Assembly: GCA_036005325.1 (NCBI GenBank)
Contig: DASYQR010000025.1
Coordinates: 1 to 19,257, forward strand
Direction of reading: 5' to 3'
DNA: 19,257 nt
Origin: SCTG01 sp036005325
GTDB taxonomy: Bacteria > Nitrospirota > Nitrospiria > Nitrospirales > NS-4
Part shown: one piece after another, positions 14,002 through 19,257 of the stretch
Layout of the letters: the number at the start of each line of letters is the position of its first letter
How positions within the stretch are numbered: the stretch's first letter is position 1
Notes under the pieces: generated by a model
What the model was told of the DNA's origin: nothing
The model's database searches: none
Seen by the model: only the letters and a program-made list of their open reading frames with translations
Program-made: the position numbers and the translations under genes

Positions 14002-14343
14002 ATGTCAGGACCCTATAACCTGAAGTATATCCACCTCTTTGTGACGGAGGTCTCGCCCGGCACCTACATTGTGTCGCGCAACGGGCGGATGGCCGACCGG
14101 GTAGGCCGTGCCGATCAGAATCTTGTCGAGGAACTCAACCGGGAGGCCACTGCGGCGAAGTACCGGTACTTCTGGTTTGAGTACACGCCGACCGCCATAG
14201 CGGCTTACGGCTTGGAGTGTACCTGGTACCATCGGTACCACCCGACGGACAACCCGGAACACCCGATCGGTGCGCTGGGCAGCGAAAGCGCCTGCCAAGT
14301 GAAGGGATGCACGGTGACGGCGCTGGCTCCGGCCCGCGGCTGA
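14002..14343 (+). CDS. GIY-YIG-like fold protein, probably catalytically impaired
   Basis: A 113-aa protein from ATG 14002, with GGGAGG at 13991-13996; GTG 13996 is an alternative that would add two residues. The order of conserved pieces follows a GIY-YIG subgroup I recognise. These are GTY (20-22), VGR (34-36) where YVGR is usual, YRYFWFEY (54-61), AYGLECTWYHRYH (68-80) with E72, and DNPEHP (83-88). C98 and C103 follow in place of that subgroup's usual terminal CxxC. The second signature tyrosine is R33 here, and the usual arginine after VGR (normally in an LxxRL helix) is missing (NLVEELNRE). This suggests a binding or structural role rather than cleavage. It lies 32 bases after nrdJ, so it is probably co-transcribed with it. 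Its role is unknown. Confidence 0.6.
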   Translation: MSGPYNLKYIHLFVTEVSPGTYIVSRNGRMADRVGRADQNLVEELNREATAAKYRYFWFEYTPTAIAAYGLECTWYHRYHPTDNPEHPIGALGSESACQVKGCTVTALAPARG

Positions 14344-14429
14344 CACCTCCCGTAGTTCAGTTCGTCGCCGATCCAACCTGCCCCAGCCATCCACTGGTTT
14401 CTTCTCGCACACCTATGCCTCGCGTATGC

Positions 14430-14459
14430 TTGCTCTTTCGAAGGAATCTGTGCTAAATT
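14430..14459 (+). promoter_or_regulatory. Probable rpsU promoter
   Basis: TTGCTC (14430-14435), 18 bases, then TAAATT (14454-14459) preceded by TGC, forming an extended -10 (TGTGCTAAATT). The 149-base spacer 14344-14492 holds nothing else I can support. The transcript would start near 14466, leaving a short leader with GGAG at 14481-14484 before ATG 14493. Confidence 0.5.
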
Positions 14460-14492
14460 CCCCGCTGTTGTGCTGAGGTAGGAGCAGGCTGG

Positions 14493-14687
14493 ATGGAAAT
14501 TAAAGTCTTTAACAACAATGTCGAGAAGGCCCTGAAGATCGCCAAGAAAAAACTGGCGGGTGAAGGGCTTTTCCGGGAGCTCAAGCGCCGTCGGTTCTAT
14601 GAAAAGCCCAGCCTGAAGAAAAAGAACAAGGAGCGGGAAGCCCAGCGCCGTCGCCAGAAGTGGCTGGCCAAGCACAAGTCCGAGTAG
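14493..14687 (+). CDS. rpsU: 30S ribosomal protein S21
   Basis: A 64-aa, highly basic protein of normal S21 length. It begins MEIKVFNNNVEKALKIAKKK and continues with the RELKRRRFYEKPS segment diagnostic of S21. The tail is a lysine/arginine-rich helix (KKKNKEREAQRRRQKW). S21 joins the small subunit platform near the anti-Shine-Dalgarno end of 16S rRNA and affects initiation. GGAG at 14481-14484 is the ribosome site. The gene stands alone here, not beside dnaG/rpoD as in enterobacteria. No clear terminator follows in 14688-14738. Confidence 0.95.
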   Translation: MEIKVFNNNVEKALKIAKKKLAGEGLFRELKRRRFYEKPSLKKKNKEREAQRRRQKWLAKHKSE

Positions 14688-14738
14688 TTGCACCTTTCCA
14701 TTATCTGATCTGATCGTTCTTTCCCCTCCCAGATACGG

Positions 14739-15404
14739 TTGAGTCTCGTGAAAGATCAGTCTATCGACGCCTGCATCCGGATCCTAAAGCGGGAAATCCG
14801 CCGCTGGAAGGAGCCTGTGGTGGGCGTTGTCGCCAAGGCGTCGTGCGATCCCTTTCAGATATTGATCTCTACCGTCCTCAGCCTTCGCACGAAGGATCAG
14901 ACGACGGCCGAGGCGTCCACCCGTCTCTTTCGGCTCGCCACCACTCCGCGGTCGATGCTGGCAGTTCCCCGCCGCACGATTGAGCGGGCCATCTATCCGG
15001 TCGGATTTTATCGGACCAAGGCGCGGCACATCCACGACATCTGCCGCGATCTCCTGGCACGCTATGGCGGACAGGTTCCAGACGAGATCGACGAGCTCCT
15101 CACGCTCAAAGGAGTGGGGCGTAAGACCGCCAATTTGGTGGTGACGCTGGGGTTCCGCAAGCCTGGCATCTGCGTTGATATCCACGTCCACCGCATCAGC
15201 AATCGCTTGGGGTACATCCGGACCAAATCGCCCGCGCAGAGTGAGGAGGCGCTGCGGCGCAAGCTTCCCCGCCGCCACTGGATCGTCTACAATGATTTGC
15301 TGGTGCCGTTCGGCCAGAACCTGTGCACGCCGGTATCCCCGCGCTGCAGCGAGTGCAAGCTGACGAGTTATTGCGAGCGGGTAGGAGTTGTGAAGTCCCG
15401 GTGA
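14739..15404 (+). CDS. nth: Endonuclease III (DNA glycosylase/AP lyase)
   Basis: A 221-aa base-excision repair enzyme that removes oxidised pyrimidines and nicks at abasic sites. The helix-hairpin-helix motif LKGVGRKTAN (123-132) carries the catalytic lysine K129, and D147 lies in VDIHVHRISNRLG. The [4Fe-4S] cluster ligands have the exact C-x6-C-x2-C-x5-C spacing: C196, C203, C206 and C212. The second substrate-contact region is LISTVLSLRTKDQTT (42-56). TTG 14739 is the earliest start; GTG 14748 is nearly as likely, as neither has a clear ribosome site and only three residues differ. The gene follows rpsU by 51 bases and converges on the second DsrE-family gene across a repeat-rich spacer. 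Confidence 0.93.
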   Translation: MSLVKDQSIDACIRILKREIRRWKEPVVGVVAKASCDPFQILISTVLSLRTKDQTTAEASTRLFRLATTPRSMLAVPRRTIERAIYPVGFYRTKARHIHDICRDLLARYGGQVPDEIDELLTLKGVGRKTANLVVTLGFRKPGICVDIHVHRISNRLGYIRTKSPAQSEEALRRKLPRRHWIVYNDLLVPFGQNLCTPVSPRCSECKLTSYCERVGVVKSR

Positions 15405-15405
15405 A

Positions 15406-15464
15406 AAGATGTTAATCGTGAAACGTTAAACGTGAGGTCCGATTAACGAATAACGTTTAACGTT
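15406..15464. repeat. Heptanucleotide repeat tract, copy 2, with a 12-bp inverted repeat
   Basis: This begins one base after the nth stop codon. AACG (or ATCG) occurs at 15415, 15422 and 15429, then, after a two-base phase slip, at 15445, 15452 and 15459, again with a 7-base period. AACGTTAAACGT (15422-15433) and ACGTTTAACGTT (15453-15464) are perfect reverse complements around 19 bases. The hairpin lies between convergent genes and could serve as a bidirectional terminator, although T-runs on either side are short. The tract matches 3025-3051 at 24 of 27 positions. Confidence 0.8.
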
Positions 15465-15466
15465 CT

Positions 15467-15883
15467 TTAGATGAAGAGCGTCGTCTCGGCGTCGGCGGCC
15501 AGGTTCAGGATGAGCGGCAGGCCCATGACTTCATCCACCTTGGGGGCGAGATCCTCGTACTTCACGCCCATGTATTCCAGTCCCGCGCTGCAGGCGATGA
15601 TTTTGAAACTGCCCACCTGCTTGGCCTCCGCGAACATCTCGGTGATCTTCGGGACTTTCTTCTCGATCATGGCCCGCGCCACTTCTTCGGCATGGTCTTC
15701 GTAAGCCGGTGAGAAATCAATCCGGTCCAACTCGCCCATCGCCAGCTTTTTGATCGCCCAGAACATGAGAAAGACGTACACCTCCTTCCCCATGGCCGCG
15801 GCGGTCATACCGATGGTGGCAGCCTGGTACAGCTTGTCGTAAGTGCCGCCGTGCGCGAAAATGACGAACTTGGGCTTCTTCAC
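15467..15883 (-). CDS. DsrE-family protein (second, short type)
   Basis: A 138-aa protein from GTG 15883, 16 bases after the upstream minus-strand gene's stop. An in-frame ATG at 15955 would overlap that gene by 56 bases and add a low-complexity SSTTGSAASS segment, so it is rejected. The opening strand is KFVIFAHGGTYDKLYQA, followed by AAMGKEVYVFLMFWAIKKL and the conserved cysteine C98 in FKIIACSAGLEYMGV. The end is AETTLFI. DsrE-fold proteins of this type are small cytoplasmic subunits that may carry persulfide on the conserved cysteine. It shares its layout with the DsrE protein at 10133 but is shorter and lacks the methionine-rich insert. No ribosome site is evident, so translation may be coupled to the gene before it. 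Confidence 0.82.
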   Translation of the reverse strand: MKKPKFVIFAHGGTYDKLYQAATIGMTAAAMGKEVYVFLMFWAIKKLAMGELDRIDFSPAYEDHAEEVARAMIEKKVPKITEMFAEAKQVGSFKIIACSAGLEYMGVKYEDLAPKVDEVMGLPLILNLAADAETTLFI

Positions 15884-15899
15884 GGGGAACTCTGGTCGA

Positions 15900-16268
15900 T
15901 CAGGGCTGCAGCGTCGACTTGATGCCGCTGATCCAGTCGTTGATGATCCGGTCAACTTCGGCGTTTGACATCGGGCGCTCGACGATCTCCGGATTGTTCT
16001 TCGTCTCTTGGCCCTTGTTGGACTCGGTCCGTATGATCATGGTGCGGTTATCGTCCACATCAATATAAATGAACCACTCTCTCTCGCCCTGCGTGATGGT
16101 GGCTTCTTTGCCTGTCGAGTGTTTTTTGATTTCAACCTGAGGTGAGTTGGTCGTTGGTCCGGCGGCTGGTGCAACGTCTGAGCCCAGGACCGCCCACCCC
16201 AACGCTGCGGCCACCAGAAGACGCATGAGTCTTCGCGAGTGCTTGGATATCCGTACCGGAACAGTCAT
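15900..16268 (-). CDS. Exported hypothetical protein
   Basis: A 122-aa protein from ATG 16268. The N-terminus has a basic region (RISKHSRRLMR), a hydrophobic core (LLVAAALGWAVLG) and a likely cleavage site after APAAG or nearby, so it should be exported by Sec. The mature ~85 residues contain EWFIYIDVDDNRTMIIRTES, which suggests beta strands, and a final amphipathic helix (NAEVDRIINDWISGIKSTL). I do not recognise a family. ATG 16280 is ruled out because it lies inside the TATAAT box of the gene's promoter. ATG 16226, at the start of the hydrophobic core, is an alternative. It is followed after 16 bases by a DsrE-family gene. Confidence 0.65.
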   Translation of the reverse strand: MTVPVRISKHSRRLMRLLVAAALGWAVLGSDVAPAAGPTTNSPQVEIKKHSTGKEATITQGEREWFIYIDVDDNRTMIIRTESNKGQETKNNPEIVERPMSNAEVDRIINDWISGIKSTLQP

Positions 16269-16278
16269 GATGGACAGC

Positions 16279-16307
16279 ATTATACAGGCGACGCCTGTGC
16301 GAGTAAA
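16279..16307 (-). promoter_or_regulatory. Promoter of the exported hypothetical / DsrE unit
   Basis: On the minus strand TTTACT (16307-16302), exactly 17 bases, then a perfect TATAAT (16284-16279). Transcription should start near 16272, about four bases before ATG 16268, implying a leaderless or nearly leaderless message. It is back to back with the polA promoter, the two -35 boxes being five bases apart. Confidence 0.65.
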
Positions 16308-16312
16308 CCCGC

Positions 16313-16341
16313 TTGTCCCGGGTAAGCGGCGGTGCTACGAT
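16313..16341 (+). promoter_or_regulatory. Probable polA promoter
   Basis: TTGTCC (16313-16318), 17 bases, then TACGAT (16336-16341) preceded by TGC (extended -10, GTGCTACGAT). The predicted start near 16348 is only two bases before ATG 16350. GAGG at 16342-16345 could be a ribosome site only if transcription begins further upstream. Confidence 0.5.
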
Positions 16342-16349
16342 GAGGCCAG

Positions 16350-18992
16350 ATGACGGAGCGACCGGCCCTCTATCTCATCGACGGCAGCGGCTACCTGTAC
16401 CGCGCCTTCTACGCTCTTCCCGATCTCTCCACTTCAAGCGGACTCCCGACGAACGCCGTCTATGGCTTCGCCTCGATGCTGCAGAAGATCATCAGGGAGC
16501 GGCGTCCTGATTACCTGGCCGTGGTGTTCGATGAGAAAGGCCCGACCCTCCGTCACGAAGAATTCAAGGAGTATAAGGCTCATCGGCCGCCGATGCCCGA
16601 TGCGCTGTCGCAGCAGATTCCGTACATCCACAAGCTCGTCGAGGCCTTTGCGATCCCCGTGGTGAAGTTGAAGGGCTACGAGGCGGACGATCTTATCGGC
16701 ACGCTCGCCGTGCAGGCCGCCGGCGAGGGACTGGATGTGGTCATCGTGACCGGCGACAAGGACATGTTTCAACTGCTTTCTCCCGCGGTCCGCATCTTCG
16801 ACCCGGTGAAGGACAAGACTCTGACCGAAGAGGATTGCCTTGCCCGATTTGGAGTCGAACCGGCGCGTGTCGTCGAAATCATGGGCCTCATGGGCGATGC
16901 CACAGACAATATTCCAGGCGTCAAGGGTGTCGGCGAGAAGACGGCGAAGAAGCTCATCGCGGAGTTCGGCACGATTGAGAATCTTCTGACTCATCTCTCC
17001 GATGTAAAAGGGGAGAAGCTCCGGAGCCTGTTGGAGGCACATGCCGAAGACGCGCGTCAGAGTCGGAAGCTCGCGACCATTGTGACGGATTGTCAGGTGT
17101 CCTTTGATCGCGAGCGGTTTCGGCTGGGGGCGGTCCGCAATGAGGACCTGAGCGCGCTCTACCGGGAGCTCGAATTCTGGGGTTTGCTGAAGGCGCTCCC
17201 AAACGCGAAGGGCGGTGAGAGTGAAGCTGCGCAGCCGGTCGATGTCCTCGATGACCCCTCCGCGCAGACACGCGTTGTGGAAGCCGTCAAGGCCGCCGGC
17301 GAGGTGGCGATTCAATGCGACTTGTCGGGAAATGATCCGCTCCGAGCGGACCTGCTTGGCATCGGCGTGTGCCCCTGCCCGGGCGAACCGGCCTATTTCC
17401 CCGGAGCGTCCGGCCTGAAAGCTCTTCTTCTTGTGCTGGCGTCCCCAGCCCTGAGGGTGGACGCGCACGACTATAAAGCCGCTTGGTTGGCGCTGCGTCG
17501 GGCCGGCAGCACCCTCCCGGTCCCGCATTTCGACACGATGGTGGCCGGCTATCTGCTGAATCCCAACCGCCGGAGTCCCGCGCTGGAGACGCTAGCGCAG
17601 GAGTACCTCGCTGAGTCCTTGGGTCATGCCACGCCGGTCAGGAAGCCGAAGAAAGGAGACCTCTTCGATCAACCGGATCGTGAGGAAGCCGCGATGCGCA
17701 TCGGAAGCGCGGCCTCGGCGGTCGCGCGCCTGCAGCCGATCCTGGCCGACAAGTTGGCCGCCGGCGGACTGCGCGATCTGTTCGAAAAGATCGAGCTGCC
17801 CCTCACCGTCGTGCTGGGGGAGATGGAAGCGAACGGATTCCTGGTGAACACCACGGTGTTGGCAGGCCTGGCGAAAGAGCTCGAGCAACAGCTTGCGGGC
17901 ATTCTTGACGAGATTTATCGAAAGGCAGGCACGGAGTTCAACGTCAATTCGCCCAAGCAGCTCAGCGAGGTCCTGTTTGAAAAGCTCAAGCTCACGCCGA
18001 TCAGGAAAACCAAGACCGGCTACTCGACCGATGAAGACGTACTGACGCAGCTTGCGCTTCAGCATGAGTTGCCGGCTGAGATCCTCAATTACCGCAGCCT
18101 TAGCAAGTTGAAGTCCACCTATGTGGATGCCTTGCCGCTGCTGGTCCATGCCGAGACCGGGCGTCTGCACACGTCGCTCAACCAAACGGTCACGGCGACG
18201 GGGCGGCTCTCGTCGTCCGAGCCGAATCTCCAAAATATTCCGGTCAAGGGGGAGTGGGGTGGACGCATCCGCGAAGCCTTTGTCGCGGGTCCGGGCGCGG
18301 TCCTCCTCTCGGCGGATTACAACCAGATCGAACCGCGCATCCTCGCACACCTTTCCCAAGACCCCGTCCTCATCGGCGCTTTTGTCCGGGGCGACGACAT
18401 CCATGCGGCTACGGCTGCGGAGATTTTCAGCTGTCCCGTGGCGCAGATCACGAAGGACATGCGCCGGGTCGCCAAAACGGTGAACTTCGGTATCATTTAC
18501 GGAATCAGCCCGTACGGGCTCTCCGCCCAGCTCGGGATCTCGCAACAGGAGGCCAAGAAGTATATCGAAGCCTACTTCACGAGGTTCCAAGGCGTGAAGA
18601 CGTTCTTGGACCGGACCATCGCCGAGGCGAAGCAGAACGGGTACGTGACGACCATGCTGGGCCGCCGCCGGCCGATCCCGGAGCTGCGAAGTGGCGATCC
18701 GACGCAGCAGGGATTCGGCCAGCGCATGGCCATGAACACGCCGATCCAGGGAACGGCGGCAGACGTCATCAAACTTGCCATGCTGGCAGTGAGCCGGCGG
18801 TTGGTGGCAGAAGGTGCCACGGCGAAGATGATCCTGCAGGTCCACGACGAGCTGATCTTCGAAATGGCTGAAACGGAAGTCGAACGGGTTCGCAAGATCG
18901 TCGTCGAGGAGATGGAGCGGGCGGTGAGTCTGGCGGTTCCCTTAAAGGTAGATGTCGGCGTCGGCAAGAACTGGCGCCAAGCTCATCCATAA
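16350..18992 (+). CDS. polA: DNA polymerase I
   Basis: An 880-aa family A polymerase for repair and Okazaki-fragment processing. The 5'-3' exonuclease domain (1 to ~290) has YLIDGSGYLYRAF, FDEKGPTLRHEEFKEYKAHR, GYEADDLIGT, TGDKDMFQL and the helix-hairpin-helix GVKGVGEKTAKKLI. The 3'-5' exonuclease domain (about 310-480) is retained, but its metal-binding residues are gone. The usual DxE is Q322-C-D324, the aspartate of the NLKYD motif is replaced at A378, and the YxxxD segment reads RIGSAASAV. The polymerase domain has motif A with D656 (LLSADYNQIEPRI), motif B (RRVAKTVNFGIIYG) and motif C with H-D833-E834. So it should polymerise and remove primers but not proofread. It is read divergently from the exported hypothetical gene. 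Confidence 0.96.
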   Translation: MTERPALYLIDGSGYLYRAFYALPDLSTSSGLPTNAVYGFASMLQKIIRERRPDYLAVVFDEKGPTLRHEEFKEYKAHRPPMPDALSQQIPYIHKLVEAFAIPVVKLKGYEADDLIGTLAVQAAGEGLDVVIVTGDKDMFQLLSPAVRIFDPVKDKTLTEEDCLARFGVEPARVVEIMGLMGDATDNIPGVKGVGEKTAKKLIAEFGTIENLLTHLSDVKGEKLRSLLEAHAEDARQSRKLATIVTDCQVSFDRERFRLGAVRNEDLSALYRELEFWGLLKALPNAKGGESEAAQPVDVLDDPSAQTRVVEAVKAAGEVAIQCDLSGNDPLRADLLGIGVCPCPGEPAYFPGASGLKALLLVLASPALRVDAHDYKAAWLALRRAGSTLPVPHFDTMVAGYLLNPNRRSPALETLAQEYLAESLGHATPVRKPKKGDLFDQPDREEAAMRIGSAASAVARLQPILADKLAAGGLRDLFEKIELPLTVVLGEMEANGFLVNTTVLAGLAKELEQQLAGILDEIYRKAGTEFNVNSPKQLSEVLFEKLKLTPIRKTKTGYSTDEDVLTQLALQHELPAEILNYRSLSKLKSTYVDALPLLVHAETGRLHTSLNQTVTATGRLSSSEPNLQNIPVKGEWGGRIREAFVAGPGAVLLSADYNQIEPRILAHLSQDPVLIGAFVRGDDIHAATAAEIFSCPVAQITKDMRRVAKTVNFGIIYGISPYGLSAQLGISQQEAKKYIEAYFTRFQGVKTFLDRTIAEAKQNGYVTTMLGRRRPIPELRSGDPTQQGFGQRMAMNTPIQGTAADVIKLAMLAVSRRLVAEGATAKMILQVHDELIFEMAETEVERVRKIVVEEMERAVSLAVPLKVDVGVGKNWRQAHP

Positions 18993-19150
18993 GACCATAT
19001 GCGCGGGTCCTGCCGCCGGTTTCTCCTACCGGCTTCGGCTGCGAAGACTGGCCCCTAGGCCACGGGAAAAAGACGTGTCTCGGCGCGTCCGGGGTGGGGA
19101 GGGTGCGAACAAAGGCCCCCCTACCAGCGTCACCCGCTTGTCTGTGCAAG
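18993..19150 (+). other. Structured spacer downstream of polA
   Basis: No gene is supported in 18993-19194. Three small perfect hairpins follow one another: GCCGGT/ACCGGC (19015-19020, 19028-19033), CTTCG/CGAAG (19033-19037, 19042-19046) and TGGCC/GGCCA (19049-19053, 19058-19062). A G-rich stretch (19091-19103) can pair with CCCCTACC (19118-19125). No T-run follows any of them, so none is a standard intrinsic terminator. It may be the polA 3' end or an unrecognised structured RNA. Confidence 0.35.
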
Positions 19151-19180
19151 TTGACCGCCTGGAAAACCGTGTGCTACCTT
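19151..19180 (+). promoter_or_regulatory. Probable promoter of the gene at the right edge
   Basis: TTGACC (19151-19156), 18 bases, then TACCTT (19175-19180) preceded by TGC, giving GTGTGCTACCTT. This is the same extended -10 context as before rpsU and polA. The predicted start near 19187 is eight bases before ATG 19195. Confidence 0.5.
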
Positions 19181-19194
19181 GATCAATCCAGCAT

Positions 19195-19257
19195 ATGAGT
19201 GATCGGGTACTGGAAGAGATAGCGGCGCTGAAGGACGAAGACTGGGCGCTTCGGGAG
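19195..19257 (+). CDS. Probable HEAT-repeat protein, N-terminal 21 residues (cut by window end)
   Basis: From ATG 19195 the frame is open to the window edge and reads MSDRVLEEIAALKDEDWALRE. The pattern of a short amphipathic helix, then LKDEDWALRE, is how HEAT/PBS-lyase-like repeat proteins commonly begin (LxDxDWxVRxxAA...). Only 21 residues are visible, so the family assignment is a guess from this signature. No Shine-Dalgarno sequence precedes the ATG, and the promoter -10 ends 14 bases upstream, which would fit a very short leader. Confidence 0.5.
   Translation, partial: MSDRVLEEIAALKDEDWALRE

Noticed and set aside
15884..15955. ATG 15955 as start of the second DsrE protein.
   Set aside because: It overlaps the upstream exported-protein gene by 56 bases and adds a low-complexity stretch absent from the fold; GTG 15883 fits the first beta-strand.
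16434..18845. Two long minus-strand ORFs (364 and 417 aa) opposite polA.
   Set aside because: Shadows of polA in GC-rich sequence, without domain signatures.
18952..19182. Plus-strand ORF of 76 aa in the polA-downstream spacer.
   Set aside because: Overlaps the end of polA, has arginine/proline-rich shadow composition and no ribosome site, and runs into the next gene's promoter.

Overview
The window is bacterial, GC-rich and densely coded. It holds 18 complete protein genes plus two cut by the window edges. There is no rRNA, tRNA, CRISPR array or insertion sequence. The mix of GH57 glucan enzymes, a Thermus-type TtuB/TtuA pair, a class II ribonucleotide reductase with a cysteine-rich tail, DsrE/TusA proteins and a secreted S16 protease fits Nitrospirota (Nitrospira-like). 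That placement is inferred from gene content, not proven. No gene-free stretch exceeds 300 bases; the longest are 10931-11169 and 18993-19194.

Region 1 (3-4086, +) is storage-glucan and sugar-phosphate metabolism: the C-terminal part of a GH57 amylase-like protein, a complete GH57 4-alpha-glucanotransferase/amylase and a GalT-family nucleotidylyltransferase. Region 2 (4094-7290, +) is a compact run of ttuB, ttuA, a 56-aa DUF1059-like protein, a zinc-ribbon protein, trmI and an SDR oxidoreductase. TtuB/TtuA make 2-thioribothymidine at tRNA position 54 and TrmI makes m1A58, so the run looks like a tRNA T-loop modification locus. Region 3 (7418-9867) has a CPA2/KefB-type antiporter converging, with a 4-bp overlap, on a secreted Lon-type (S16) protease domain.

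Region 4 (9868-10930) is a divergent AT-rich control region followed by dsrE-tusA; terminator-like hairpins lie in the leaders on both sides. Region 5 (10931-14343) starts with three DnaA-box-like 9-mers and a good promoter, then a GIY-YIG protein, an intrinsic terminator, nrdJ and a degenerate GIY-YIG-like protein. Region 6 (14493-15404) is rpsU and nth. Region 7 (15467-16268, -) is an exported hypothetical protein followed by a second DsrE-family protein. Region 8 (16350-18992, +) is polA, with its proofreading residues lost, then a structured spacer and the start of a probable HEAT-repeat gene.

The points most worth following are the ttuBA-trmI linkage, a dispersed heptanucleotide (AACGNNN) repeat at two sites, the DnaA-box cluster before the nrdJ region, two GIY-YIG-fold genes flanking nrdJ, terminators inside operon leaders, and several genes whose promoters leave almost no 5' leader.
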